Assembly: GCF_025751515.1 (NCBI RefSeq)
Contig: NZ_JAOWLE010000004.1
Span: 1-64,000, forward strand
Reading direction: 5' to 3'
DNA length: 64,000 bases
Origin: Actibacterium sp. XHP0104
Lineage (GTDB): Bacteria > Pseudomonadota > Alphaproteobacteria > Rhodobacterales > Rhodobacteraceae
The translations under genes were made by a program, and so were the position numbers. This document shows, piece by piece, positions 9,111-17,884 of this stretch; positions within the stretch are counted from its first letter, which is position 1; each line of letters starts with the position of its first letter. A model generated the notes under the pieces. The model worked only from the letters and a program-made list of their open reading frames with translations, made no database searches and was not told the origin of the DNA.

Positions 9111-10364
9111 ATGCCTGCCCTGTGCCGCAACTGCCTGTCCCAGATCGACCCCGCCCCGCGCTGCCCGCATTGCAACAGCCCGCGGGTGATCGCGCATGAC
9201 GAACTGTTCGCCCTGTCGATCGCGCATATGGATTGCGACGCCTTCTATGCCAGCGTCGAAAAGCGCGAAAACCCCGACCTGGCCGACAAGCCCGTCATCA
9301 TCGGCGGCGGGCGGCGCGGGGTGGTGTCCACCGCCTGCTACGTCGCGCGCATTCGCGGCGTGCGCTCGGCCATGCCGATGTTCAAGGCGTTGCAGCTTTG
9401 CCCCGACGCGGTGGTGATCAAGCCGCGCGGCAGCCTCTATGCCAAGGTCTCGAAAGAGATCCGCGCGATGATGAACGACCTGACCCCCGCCATCGAGCCG
9501 CTGTCGCTGGACGAGGCCTTTATCGACCTCACCGGCACCGCCCGGCTGCACGGCGCGCCGCCGGCGGTGATGCTGGCCCGGCTGATCAAGCGGATGGAAT
9601 CAGAGCTGGGCATCTCGGGCTCGATCGGGCTGAGCCACAACAAGTTCCTGGCCAAGATCGCATCCGATCTGGACAAGCCACGCGGCTTTGCCGTGATCGG
9701 CCAGGCCGAGACCCTGGATTTCCTCGAACCCAAACCCGTGCGCCTGATCTGGGGCGTGGGCGGCAGCACCGGCCAGGCGCTGGAACGCGCGGGCATCCGC
9801 ACATTCGCCGACCTGCGCCGTTGGGACAAACAGGATCTGCACGCGCGCTTTGGCAATATGGGTGATCGCCTGTGGCACCTTGCACGCGGGCAGGATCACC
9901 GCCGCGTATCGCCCGACAGCCCGATCAAAAGCATCTCGCACGAAACCACATTCGACACCGATACATCCGACCCCGATATCCTGGACGGCCATATCTGGCG
10001 GCTGGCCGAAAAGGTGGCCGACCGCGCCAAGGCCCGCGACCTGGCCGGGCGGGTGGTGGTGCTGAAACTGAAACGCGCCGATCATTCCGCGATTTCGCGG
10101 CGGATCTCTTTGCCCGACCCCACCCAGATGACCGACCGCCTGTATCGCACCGCGCATGACCTGTTCGCGCAGGTCGGCAAGCAGGGGCCTTATCGTCTGA
10201 TCGGGGTGGGGCTGTCTGACCTGCGCCCCGCCGCCGAGGCCGACCGATCAGGCGACCTGCTGGACCCGCAGGCTCGCAAGCGCGCCGAGGCCGAACGCGC
10301 CACCGACACGATCCGCAGCCGGTTCGGCAAGGATGCCATTGTCAAAGGGCGCGCGCTGCGCTGA
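9111..10364 (+). CDS. dinB: DNA polymerase IV (Y-family translesion polymerase)
   Basis: The 417-residue protein carries the Y-family catalytic motifs AHMDCDAFYASVE (first aspartate) and SLDEAFIDL (Asp-Glu pair), plus finger, thumb and little-finger regions. It copies damaged templates with low fidelity. The N-terminus has an added CxxC...CxxC segment (CRNC, CPHC) that probably binds zinc, as I recall for related alphaproteobacterial DinB proteins. The ATG at 9111 has AAAGG 8 bases upstream; a GTG lies 9 bases earlier. Its last base abuts the stop of the converging amidohydrolase gene. Confidence 0.93.
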   Translation: MPALCRNCLSQIDPAPRCPHCNSPRVIAHDELFALSIAHMDCDAFYASVEKRENPDLADKPVIIGGGRRGVVSTACYVARIRGVRSAMPMFKALQLCPDAVVIKPRGSLYAKVSKEIRAMMNDLTPAIEPLSLDEAFIDLTGTARLHGAPPAVMLARLIKRMESELGISGSIGLSHNKFLAKIASDLDKPRGFAVIGQAETLDFLEPKPVRLIWGVGGSTGQALERAGIRTFADLRRWDKQDLHARFGNMGDRLWHLARGQDHRRVSPDSPIKSISHETTFDTDTSDPDILDGHIWRLAEKVADRAKARDLAGRVVVLKLKRADHSAISRRISLPDPTQMTDRLYRTAHDLFAQVGKQGPYRLIGVGLSDLRPAAEADRSGDLLDPQARKRAEAERATDTIRSRFGKDAIVKGRALR

Positions 10365-11225
10365 TCACTCGGCCGCCAGTTTCTGATTGCGGCGCCCGAC
10401 CTGCGCAATCTCTTCGATCACGCCACGCATCATGTCGCGAAACTGTTCAAAGCTGCTATTGGGGCGGATCTGCTGTTCATTCATGTACAACGAGCGGTCG
10501 ATCTCGATCTGCACCGCATGCTGGTTGCGCGACGGGCGGCCGTAATGCTGGGTGATATAGCCGCCGGCAAAGGGCGCGTTGCGCACCGTGCGCAGCCCGG
10601 CCCGGCGAAACGCCTCTTCGATCCGGTCCACCACCTCGGACGAGGCCGAGGCCCCGAACCGGTCGCCCAGCACCACCTCGGGCCGCCGCCCGCCGCGGCG
10701 CGCCAAGCTGTCCAGCGCCTCGTGCGGCATCGAATGGCAATCGACCAGGATCGCCTCGCGGAAAGTGTAATGGGCGCTGTCCAGCAGATCCTGCAAACAG
10801 TCGTGATAGGGGTGCCAGTAATCACGCAACCGCGCCCGCGCCTCGTCCAGGGGAATCTTGCCCGACCGGATAACCCGGCCATTGGCCACCACGCGCGGGA
10901 TCACGCCCAGGCCCGAACTGATGCGCGGGTTGTGGGTGACACGGCCCAGCCCCTCGATCAGGGCCGGGTCCAGCTCATCCGAGGCGCGGTTGAGATCGAC
11001 ATAGGCGCGCGGCGCCATTGCCGCCAGAAAAGGCGCCCCATAGGCCGGGGCCGAATCGAACAGCATGTCGACAAAGGCATCCTCGGACGATCGCACCATA
11101 TGCTCGGACAGCTGTGCATCACGCAGAAACGCCCGCGGATAGTCCCGCCCGCTATGCGGAGACGAGAAAATCACGCTGGTGATCTGAACCGAAGGCTGCA
11201 ACAACCGATAGGGCACGGACGACAT
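10365..11225 (-). CDS. N-formylglutamate amidohydrolase family protein
   Basis: The 286-residue protein has the FGase motifs SSPHSGRDYP near the N-terminus, a DLNR segment, and DCHSMP in the centre, which supply metal ligands and catalytic residues. The family hydrolyses N-formylglutamate to glutamate and formate at the end of histidine degradation, but no hut genes are nearby, so another N-formyl or N-acyl substrate is possible. AGGAG lies 6 bases before the ATG. It converges on dinB and diverges from the tRNA-Val region. Confidence 0.88.
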   Translation of the reverse strand: MSSVPYRLLQPSVQITSVIFSSPHSGRDYPRAFLRDAQLSEHMVRSSEDAFVDMLFDSAPAYGAPFLAAMAPRAYVDLNRASDELDPALIEGLGRVTHNPRISSGLGVIPRVVANGRVIRSGKIPLDEARARLRDYWHPYHDCLQDLLDSAHYTFREAILVDCHSMPHEALDSLARRGGRRPEVVLGDRFGASASSEVVDRIEEAFRRAGLRTVRNAPFAGGYITQHYGRPSRNQHAVQIEIDRSLYMNEQQIRPNSSFEQFRDMMRGVIEEIAQVGRRNQKLAAE

Positions 11226-11283
11226 GGGAACTCCTGAACTCTCAGGAAAACTATAAAGCGAAAATTTCTATCGCCAAAAGCTC

Positions 11284-11312
11284 TTGAACCCTTTTCCGAC
11301 TCTTATTATAGA
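11284..11312 (+). promoter_or_regulatory. Candidate sigma-70 promoter for tRNA-Val and rpmJ
   Basis: TTGAAC (11284-11289) is followed after 17 bases by TTATAG (11307-11312), about 64 bases before the tRNA. The A/T-rich spacer stands out in this GC-rich sequence. Confidence 0.45.
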
Positions 11313-11375
11313 CCTGCGAACCGACGCGGTCCCGCCGCGCCATATCTTATGGCAGAACGCAGGATCGAACGGTAA

Positions 11376-11450
11376 GGGCGGTTAGCTCAGCGGTAGAGCA
11401 CTACGTTGACATCGTAGTGGCCACTGGTTCGATCCCAGTACCGCCCACCA
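11376..11450 (+). tRNA. tRNA-Val (anticodon GAC)
   Basis: The 75-base cloverleaf can be drawn directly. The acceptor stem is GGGCGGT with ACCGCCC, the D arm GCTC...GAGC, the anticodon stem CTACG/CGTAG with loop TTGACAT (anticodon GAC), the T arm contains GGTTCGATCC, and CCA is encoded. It reads GUC valine codons. The rpmJ start codon follows 71 bases later, so both may be on one transcript. Confidence 0.96.
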
Positions 11451-11521
11451 TGAATTCCCTGCCCCGTCAGGCAGACCCGCAACCCCAGGCGCCTGCCGCG
11501 CCGCGAATGAGGAGAAGACCC

Positions 11522-11647
11522 ATGAAGGTCCGTAACTCGCTCCGCTCGCTCAAGCAGCGTCACCGCGACTGCCGCGTCGTGCGCCGCAAAGGCCGTGTCT
11601 ACGTCATCAACAAGACGCAGCGCCGCTTCAAAGCCCGTCAGGGCTGA
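11522..11647 (+). CDS. rpmJ: 50S ribosomal protein L36
   Basis: The 41-residue basic protein ([14 protein letters not shown]...) is the longer, zinc-independent form of L36. It has a single Cys and lacks the CxxC...CxxxxH zinc ligands of the 37-residue form. It binds 23S rRNA late in large-subunit assembly. AGGAG lies 9 bases before the ATG, with no competing start. It sits just downstream of tRNA-Val and ends 21 bases before a strong terminator. Confidence 0.95.
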   Translation: MKVRNSLRSLKQRHRDCRVVRRKGRVYVINKTQRRFKARQG

Positions 11648-11666
11648 GCGATCTGAACAGATCATG

Positions 11667-11702
11667 AAAAAGGCCGCACCGGGAAACCGGGGCGGCCTTT
11701 TC
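11667..11702 (+). terminator. Intrinsic terminator after rpmJ
   Basis: AAAGGCCGC (11669-11677) pairs with GCGGCCTTT (11692-11700), with an inner CCGG/CCGG stem and GAAA-like loop, followed by T residues. It lies between rpmJ and a converging gene and could also serve that gene. Confidence 0.85.
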
Positions 11703-11721
11703 CTTTGCGGTCACGGCCCGA

Positions 11722-13368
11722 TCAGCGGGGGCGCGAGAACAGCGAATCCGCCAGCAACTGCACAACCGTCTCTTCGCGCAGAAAGCCCGTCGGCTCCATG
11801 TTGCGGGCCGATTGATAGCGCCGGATCGCACGGCGGGTTTTCTGGTCGAACACCCCGTCAACCGGGCCGGGCTTGAATCCCATGGCGTTCAGGCGGCCCT
11901 CGATATCCTTGCGGATCGGCAGCGGCAGACCCAGCGCTTCTTCGGCGGCACGCGCCTGGTCGCGGTCGGGCGTTTCCTGCTCTTGCGTGGTCAGCTCTGC
12001 GATACGGGCGCGGGCCTCTGGCTCGAAGGCGCCCTTGGGATAGGCCACCAGGTAATCGCGATAGGCCGCTTCGGTGTTGGCCTGAACCGCCCGATCCCAG
12101 GCCTGGCGGTCTTGCTCGGCGGCGATGGCGCGCTTTTGGTCCTCGAACACATCCAGCCGATCCTGCGCAACCTCGGCAAAGACGCCATCGGGATAGCGTT
12201 TCAAATAGGCACGCAGCCCCGGCTCATCGCCCGCCGCGCCGGTTTCGGCCCAATAGGCCCGGTCGGCCTGTTCCAGCTGAGCACGGCGGGCCTCGGCCTC
12301 GGCCTCTAGTTCAGCCGAGCGGCGGTCGGCCTGCGCATCAAGGCGCACGATCTGGTCGCGGGTCAGATAGCCCGTTGCCTCGAACCCGTTTTCGCCCTGC
12401 CAGCGCGACAGCGCGCCGCGCGTGCCCGGCCCGAATATCCCGTCAATGCCGCGGGTATTGTATTCAAGCAGGGTCAGATCGCGCTGAATCTGCCGGCGCG
12501 CATCGCGGGTCAGGTTAAGCGACTCTTCGGTCTGCCGGGCAATCCGGTTCGGCTCTGCCAAGATCTCATCCAGCCGCGACTTGGCCGTGGCGGCATTGGC
12601 GCCGTTCGGGTAGCGATCCAGATAGGCGCGATAGGCCGCTTCGGTGTTCATCGCGGTTGTGGCATCCCAGAACGCGCTTTCGGCATCGACCTTGTTGTCA
12701 TCCGGCGCCTCGCCCGTGGGCTGCGGCACCAGCACCAGGTCACGCGCGGCAAAGCCGGCAACATCCAACCCGGCCAGCTCGGCCTGAGACACCAACGCCA
12801 TTCCGGGCAGCGGCAAACGGTCTTCGGCGAAATCGCCGATCTGGCGCGGGCTGCCGGTCAGAACCGTGACACCTTGCGGGATATCCAAACGCCCAAGGCC
12901 GGCCGAGACATAGTCGTCGATCGCACCGGTATCATCGTCGGGGCCCAGCAACAGCACCGCCTGCCCCTGATGGCCAGCCAGCACCGTCATCACCAGCGAC
13001 ATCGGCAGGGCCTGCGTGCTGACCGAAATCAGATCGGCGGCCTGGGCATCGACCGGCAGCAGCCAGGTTTCCCGATCGGTATGCACGAACCGACCCGTCA
13101 ATATCACGGCCACGCGGTCGGCCTTGGATGCCTCGTCCAGGAAATCGCCTAGCGCACCGGCGATATCAGCGGCACTGGCATCCGGGCGTGTAAAGACCTG
13201 AAACCCGGCCGCAGCCAGACCATCGCTGGCCTGGGCGGCGTTGTCGCCTCGGCTGACATCGGGAAATTCATCATAATTTTCGTTCGCGACGATCAGGGCA
13301 AGATCGTCGGCATTGGCGCTGATCGGCAAGCACAGCGCCAATGCGGTCGACAAGAATAGCTTTCGCAT
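11722..13368 (-). CDS. Exported caspase-fold protein with two peptidoglycan-binding domains; catalytic dyad apparently lost
   Basis: The 548-residue protein has a signal peptide (about 1-20), a caspase/C14-like domain (about 22-190), a middle part with three TPR-like segments of pattern 'YLxxYPxG', and two PG_binding_1 domains (about 288-340 and 490-545, each with G-x-DGxF-x-x-x-TR-x-A). In active homologues the catalytic pair lies in AGHG and DACR; here the matching positions read TGRF (91-94) and LLGP (140-143), so His and Cys are replaced. It therefore looks like a periplasmic non-catalytic member that may anchor to peptidoglycan. AGGAGG lies 8 bases before the ATG. Confidence 0.8.
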   Translation of the reverse strand: MRKLFLSTALALCLPISANADDLALIVANENYDEFPDVSRGDNAAQASDGLAAAGFQVFTRPDASAADIAGALGDFLDEASKADRVAVILTGRFVHTDRETWLLPVDAQAADLISVSTQALPMSLVMTVLAGHQGQAVLLLGPDDDTGAIDDYVSAGLGRLDIPQGVTVLTGSPRQIGDFAEDRLPLPGMALVSQAELAGLDVAGFAARDLVLVPQPTGEAPDDNKVDAESAFWDATTAMNTEAAYRAYLDRYPNGANAATAKSRLDEILAEPNRIARQTEESLNLTRDARRQIQRDLTLLEYNTRGIDGIFGPGTRGALSRWQGENGFEATGYLTRDQIVRLDAQADRRSAELEAEAEARRAQLEQADRAYWAETGAAGDEPGLRAYLKRYPDGVFAEVAQDRLDVFEDQKRAIAAEQDRQAWDRAVQANTEAAYRDYLVAYPKGAFEPEARARIAELTTQEQETPDRDQARAAEEALGLPLPIRKDIEGRLNAMGFKPGPVDGVFDQKTRRAIRRYQSARNMEPTGFLREETVVQLLADSLFSRPR

Positions 13369-13419
13369 TGTCAAATCCTCCTGACATTACGAAAGCACTT
13401 GGCGTGCTGCTATGGAATA

Positions 13420-14643
13420 TCAACCACCATAATCGCGCTGATCGTCGATGACCTTGCCGTCATTGGGCAGGCTGCCCTTGCCGACGATCTCGATCTTGCC
13501 TTTCAGTTTCAGCAACTCGGCCACGCTGGCCGCATAGGGCGCGGGGTCGGTCGCATCGCTTTCGACCTGCACGGTCATCACGTCCATCTCGCCTTCGCGG
13601 CTGGCAATGACACGGGCACGGGCCACTTCGGAATGCTTGGCGACGAAATCGGCCACCTGCTCGGGGCGGACGAACATGCCCTTGATCTTGGTGGTCTGGT
13701 CGGCGCGGCCCATCCAGCCCTTGATGCGGGTGTTGGTGCGGCCGCACGGGCTGTCGCCCGGCATCACCGCCGACAGATCGCCCGTGGCAAACCGGATCAG
13801 CGGATAATCGGGGTTCAGCGTGGTCACGACGACCTCACCCACCTCGCCGGGGGCAACCGGGTTGCCGGTGCCGGGGGTGACGATCTCGACGATGACGCCC
13901 TCATCGACGACCATTCCGTTCATCGCGGGGGTCTCGTAGGCGACACAGCCCAGATCGGCGGTGGCATAGGCTTGCAGGCAGGTAATGCCGCGATCGGCAT
14001 ATTCCTGGCGCAGCGACGGGAACAGCGCCCCGCCCGACACGGCGGCCTTGGTGATCTTGAGGGCCAGGCCCATCTGGTCGGCCTTGTCGAGAATCAGTTT
14101 CAGGTAGTCGGGCGTGCCGGCATAGGCGGTCACGCCCACGTCATGGGCCGCGCGGGCCTGCAGCTCGGTCTGGCCGGTGCCGGCGGGCAGCACGGCGGCG
14201 CCAACGGCACGGGCGCCGTTTTCAAAGATCATCCCGGCCGGGGTCAGGTGATAGCCGAAACAGTTCTGCACGATATCGCCCTTGCCGACGCCGCAGGCAT
14301 TGAGGAACCGGCCCAGGCGCCACCAGTCATTGCTGACGCGGCCCGGTTCATAGATCGGGCCGGGCGACTGAAAGATGTGGTCGAAATCGGTGGCATCGCA
14401 GGTGGTAAACCCGCCAAAAGGCGCACTTTTCGCCTGGCCCTTGCTCAGCTCGGACTTGCGGATCACCGGCAGCGCGGCCAGCGCCTCGACCGAGGTGACC
14501 GAGGCCGGATCGACATCGCCAAGGATCTCTGCCAGGCCGGGCGCGGATTTCGCGCGCGCGATCTGCTCGGGCAACGCCTTGGCCAGATCGGCGGCGCGCT
14601 GGTCGGCGCTGCGGGTCTCTAGCTGATCGAAATAGCGAGTCAT
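13420..14643 (-). CDS. Phenylacetate-CoA ligase-like AMP-binding protein
   Basis: The 407-residue protein belongs to the ANL superfamily, PaaK branch. It lacks the usual long N-terminal part of acyl-CoA synthetases, and has PAGTGQTELQ (phosphate-binding loop), YAGTPDYL, the ATGD element (FATGDLSAV) and a C-terminal domain with RADQTTKIKGMFV. It probably activates an aromatic or other carboxylic acid to its CoA thioester. It is the last leftward gene of the importer cluster but is separated from the ATPase gene by an oppositely oriented gene, so it needs its own promoter in the 14644-14760 gap. GGAG precedes the ATG. Confidence 0.85.
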   Translation of the reverse strand: MTRYFDQLETRSADQRAADLAKALPEQIARAKSAPGLAEILGDVDPASVTSVEALAALPVIRKSELSKGQAKSAPFGGFTTCDATDFDHIFQSPGPIYEPGRVSNDWWRLGRFLNACGVGKGDIVQNCFGYHLTPAGMIFENGARAVGAAVLPAGTGQTELQARAAHDVGVTAYAGTPDYLKLILDKADQMGLALKITKAAVSGGALFPSLRQEYADRGITCLQAYATADLGCVAYETPAMNGMVVDEGVIVEIVTPGTGNPVAPGEVGEVVVTTLNPDYPLIRFATGDLSAVMPGDSPCGRTNTRIKGWMGRADQTTKIKGMFVRPEQVADFVAKHSEVARARVIASREGEMDVMTVQVESDATDPAPYAASVAELLKLKGKIEIVGKGSLPNDGKVIDDQRDYGG

Positions 14644-14719
14644 TCAGGCTCTCCTTCTTCAACCCGTCGCGGAATTCCGCACATGGGCACTCCGCGTTAG
14701 GTCCGCGGCAAATTTCGTG

Positions 14720-14732
14720 TTACGCAACGTAA
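14720..14732. promoter_or_regulatory. Inverted repeat TTAC-N5-GTAA between divergent genes
   Basis: TTACGCAACGTAA has 5-base arms around CAA. It lies between the PaaK-like gene (start 14643, leftward) and the duplicated-domain gene (start 14761, rightward). A second 13-bp repeat of the same form is at 23227-23239, at the other end of the cluster. Confidence 0.5.
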
Positions 14733-14760
14733 GTTCATCTGGTGATGTGAGGAGACACGG

Positions 14761-15591
14761 ATGCCTACCCAGTACGACCCCCGGATTACATTCGACGACG
14801 AACGCGAGATCTTGGAGGTCGATTTTTCCGACATTGTTTTTGACAGCTCGGCCGAGGTGAACCGGTTTTACGATCGCATCGAGGAACGCGTGGCCGAGAC
14901 CGGTGAAACGAAATGGTTCTTTCTGGTCAACTACTCGGGTATGCGCATCGACAGCTCTGCCTGGTTCGCCTTCAGCCGTCGCGGCAAAGAGCTGAACCTG
15001 GCCTTTTCGCAAGGCAGCGTCCGCTTTGATGCCAGCGAGGAAACCCGCCGCCAGATCGAACGCGCGGCCAAGACCGATGCCTTTGATCCCAATCTTTTTT
15101 CCGATCGCGAAAGCGCCCTGGCCCGGATCGGTGAACTGTCGTCGCAGCGGCTGCGCAAGCTGAACCATGTTCCCAGCTTTGGCCGCGACGACATCGCCCG
15201 CCGCGTCACCTTTCACGAGGAACCGGTCATCATGGAGGCCGATCTCAGCAACCTGATCTTCCACCACTCGACCGACGTGAACACGCTTTACGATTACCTC
15301 GAAGAGGCGATCAAGGCCTCGGACCGCAAGTGGTTCTTTCTGATCAACTACGAGAACTGCGAGATCTACCCCGAAGCCTGGGTGTCCTTCGCGGCGCGCG
15401 GTAAGCGTCTCAATATTGCGGCTTCTCTGGGCTCGGTCCGGTTTTCGCCCGGATCCGAAACCGAAGAAGACATTCGCCTGCGCGCCGAAAGTCAGGACTT
15501 TCGCCCCAATATCCGCAACACCCGCGCCGAGGCGCTGGAACGGATCGAAGAGCTGCGGGCCGAACTGCTGGCGTCCATGCGGCAAGACTGA
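14761..15591 (+). CDS. Protein of unknown function with a tandemly duplicated domain
   Basis: The 276-residue soluble protein consists of two copies of the same roughly 120-residue unit (about 7-125 and 148-270). Both copies share KWFFL[V/I]NY, then W-x-x-F-x-x-RGK-x-LN-x-A-x-S-x-GSVRF, and end with R-x-x-AL-x-RI-x-EL. I do not recognise the family; the alternating strand/helix pattern could be STAS-like, but this is a guess. There is no signal peptide or membrane segment. AGGAG lies 7 bases before the ATG. It lies on the opposite strand between the importer ATPase gene (ends converge 14 bases apart) and the divergent PaaK-like gene. Confidence 0.75.
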   Translation: MPTQYDPRITFDDEREILEVDFSDIVFDSSAEVNRFYDRIEERVAETGETKWFFLVNYSGMRIDSSAWFAFSRRGKELNLAFSQGSVRFDASEETRRQIERAAKTDAFDPNLFSDRESALARIGELSSQRLRKLNHVPSFGRDDIARRVTFHEEPVIMEADLSNLIFHHSTDVNTLYDYLEEAIKASDRKWFFLINYENCEIYPEAWVSFAARGKRLNIAASLGSVRFSPGSETEEDIRLRAESQDFRPNIRNTRAEALERIEELRAELLASMRQD

Positions 15592-15605
15592 GACGCAAGC
15601 CGTCA

Positions 15606-16430
15606 TTAGGCCAGCCAGCGCTTGCGGCGGCGGTACGACCGCACGTCGCGGAAGCTCTTGCGGCCTTCGTCCGACATACCCAGGTAGAATTCTTTCACGT
15701 CCGGGTTTTCACGCAGTTCCTTGGCGGGGCCATCCATCACGATGCGGCCCGATTCCATGATGTAACCATAGTGGGCATAGCGCAGCGCGACGTTGGTGTT
15801 CTGCTCGGCCAGAAGGAAGCTAACCCCTTCGCCCTCGTTCACCGCCTTCACGATCTCGAAGATCTGTTCCACCAGCTGCGGGGCCAGACCCATCGAGGGT
15901 TCGTCCAGCAGAATGGTTTCCGGGCGGCTCATCAGAGCGCGGCCCATGGCACACATCTGTTGTTCACCGCCCGAGGTATAGCCGGCCTGCGATTTGCGGC
16001 GCTCTTTGAGGCGGGGGAAATAGTTATAGACCATCTCGAGGTCGGCCGCGACGGCGCCCTTGCCATCCTTGCGCGAATAGGCGCCGGTCAGCAGGTTTTC
16101 CTCGATGGTCAGGTGTTCGAAGCAGTGACGGCCTTCCATCACCTGGATCACGCCGCGCGACACCAGGTCAGAGGGGCTCAGATCCTGCACGCGATCGCCG
16201 CGATAGTGGATCGACCCTTTGGTCACTTCGCCGCGCTCGGAATGCAGAAGGTTCGAGATGGCCTTCAGGGTGGTCGTCTTGCCGGCGCCGTTGCCCCCCA
16301 GCAGGGCGGTGATACCGCCTTTGGGAACACTCAGGCTGACGCCTTTCAACACGAGGATCACGTGGTTGTAGATCACCTCGATGTTATTGACTTCCAAAAG
16401 GGTCTCTTTGGTAGCGGTGCTGTCCAGCAT
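15606..16430 (-). CDS. Branched-chain-type ABC transporter ATPase (LivF family)
   Basis: The 274-residue ATPase has Walker A GGNGAGKTT (about residues 44-52), a signature TSGGEQQMCAMGRAL, Walker B TILLDEPSMGL and the H-loop region replaced by LLAEQNT as in LivF. It powers import together with the LivG-type ATPase. The C-terminus has a basic extension (about 25 residues, SYRRRKRW). It is separated from the binding-protein gene by a 120-base gap holding two hairpins, which probably lowers its expression relative to the binding protein. Confidence 0.93.
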   Translation of the reverse strand: MLDSTATKETLLEVNNIEVIYNHVILVLKGVSLSVPKGGITALLGGNGAGKTTTLKAISNLLHSERGEVTKGSIHYRGDRVQDLSPSDLVSRGVIQVMEGRHCFEHLTIEENLLTGAYSRKDGKGAVAADLEMVYNYFPRLKERRKSQAGYTSGGEQQMCAMGRALMSRPETILLDEPSMGLAPQLVEQIFEIVKAVNEGEGVSFLLAEQNTNVALRYAHYGYIMESGRIVMDGPAKELRENPDVKEFYLGMSDEGRKSFRDVRSYRRRKRWLA

Positions 16431-16478
16431 CTGTAGGGCCTTCCCTTTATCACATGGTCGCCATCTGGCGTATCTGGT

Positions 16479-16535
16479 CTCCGGCGCGGCGATCGGGAGC
16501 CGCGCCGGAGGAGTTCCCCGGGTCAGGCCGGGGAA
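16479..16535 (-). terminator. Two intercistronic hairpins between binding-protein and LivF-type genes
   Basis: One hairpin pairs CTCCGGCGCGGC (16479-16490) with GCCGCGCCGGAG (16499-16510). The second pairs TTCCCCGG (16514-16521) with CCGGGGAA (16528-16535). Neither has a strong U tract on the leftward transcript. They more likely stabilise the 3' end of the binding-protein message or attenuate partly than fully terminate. Confidence 0.6.
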
Positions 16536-16550
16536 AGATCTACGAACTGC

Positions 16551-17834
16551 TTAGTTGCAGCGCTCGGAGATGTTGTTTTCGGCAGCATAGGCAGCCGAGT
16601 CCGCATCGATCAGCGGCTGGATCACGTCCATGTCCGACGGACCAAAGTCAGAGATCAGCGACCACTTGCCGGCGGCTGCGTCCCACTGCTGGATCGCACC
16701 GGTGCCGGGGCCACCGTGGTTGGCGCAGTTCACTTCGAAGGCCGGACCAAAGTTCGGCATGCCCAGTTCGGCCATACGCTCTTCGGAGATCGAGAAGCTT
16801 TCCAGCGCGTTACGCATGTCGGCGGCGGTGATGTCGGCATTGCCGGTCGCTTCCTGAGCGGAACGAGCAGCTTCGGCCATCAGCATCGCGGCATAGAAAC
16901 CACGGTTGTAGAGAGCCTTGCCGATGTTGTCGCCAGCGCCGGCAGCCTTGCCAGCATCGACAACGTATTTCTGCACGTCGTCAAACACCGGGAAGTCGGA
17001 ACCAACGTTGTGGAAGGTCACAGCCTTATAGCCGGTGGCGTTGGCACCAGCCGGGGCCACGTCGTGTTCAGCACCCGACCACCACGCACCGATAAAGTTT
17101 TCCATCGGGTAACGGATGTTCGCGGCTTCCTGGATCGCGACCTGGTTCATCACGCCCCAGCCCCACATCAGAACGTTGTCGGGCTTTTCGCGACGAATTT
17201 GCAGCCACTGCGACTTCTGTTCCTGGCCGGGGTGGTCAACCGGGATGGTGACCAGCTCGAAACCATGCTTGGCCGACAGCTGTTCCAGGGTCTGGATCGG
17301 CTCTTTGCCATAGGCAGAGTTGTGGTAGAGCAGCGCGATCTTCTTGCCTTTGAGATCGCCACCGTTGACTTCCAGCAGGTGGTTGATCGCCAGCGACGCC
17401 GCGTTCCAGTAGTTGGCCGGGAAGTTGAAGACGTTCGAGAACACCTTGCCGTTCGCAGCCGAGGTACGGCCGTAACCCGGGGTGTAGAGCGGGATACCAT
17501 CAGCGGTCACTTTGGGGATCAGCTGGTAGGTGATGCCGGTCGACAGCGGGTTGTACACCAGCGAGCCTTCGCCCTTGGTGGCTTCGTAGCATTCCACGCC
17601 TTTTTCGGTGTTATAGCCGGTCTCGCATTCGATGACCTTGGCCATCACGCCACCGATACCGCCGTCACGCTCGTTCAGCAGGGTAAAGTAATCGGCATAA
17701 CCGTCCGCGTAGGGGATACCGCCCGCGGCGTAGGGGCCGGTGCGATAGGACAGCGACGGGAACACAAGGTCCGCCATCGCAGGCGCTGCGACCATAGTCG
17801 CCGTCAGAGCCAGGGTTGCCAGTTTCGTTTTCAT
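16551..17834 (-). CDS. ABC transporter substrate-binding protein (LivJ/K-type)
   Basis: The 427-residue protein has a signal peptide (MKTKLATLALTATMVAAPAMA) and a type I periplasmic binding fold of the Peripla_BP_6 type. It starts with YRTGPYAAGGIPYADGYADY, the region that contacts ligand, and has IALLYHNSAYGK in the hinge half. It is longer than amino-acid-binding LivJ (about 345 mature residues), as is usual for members that bind aromatic or fatty acids; the ligand here is inferred from the flanking CoA ligases only. The ATG at 17834 has GGGAGG 10 bases upstream. Hairpins flank the gene on both sides. Confidence 0.9.
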   Translation of the reverse strand: MKTKLATLALTATMVAAPAMADLVFPSLSYRTGPYAAGGIPYADGYADYFTLLNERDGGIGGVMAKVIECETGYNTEKGVECYEATKGEGSLVYNPLSTGITYQLIPKVTADGIPLYTPGYGRTSAANGKVFSNVFNFPANYWNAASLAINHLLEVNGGDLKGKKIALLYHNSAYGKEPIQTLEQLSAKHGFELVTIPVDHPGQEQKSQWLQIRREKPDNVLMWGWGVMNQVAIQEAANIRYPMENFIGAWWSGAEHDVAPAGANATGYKAVTFHNVGSDFPVFDDVQKYVVDAGKAAGAGDNIGKALYNRGFYAAMLMAEAARSAQEATGNADITAADMRNALESFSISEERMAELGMPNFGPAFEVNCANHGGPGTGAIQQWDAAAGKWSLISDFGPSDMDVIQPLIDADSAAYAAENNISERCN

Positions 17835-17884
17835 CGGTTGATTTCCTCCCATAATGGTTTCCGATGGATCCCGCATTTGCAGGG

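Noticed and set aside
8970-9551. Extended N-terminus for the SPFH protein
   Set aside because: The extra 190 residues overlap the dinB 5' region and have no homology pattern; GAGG before the ATG at 8969 and the membrane anchor mark the true start.
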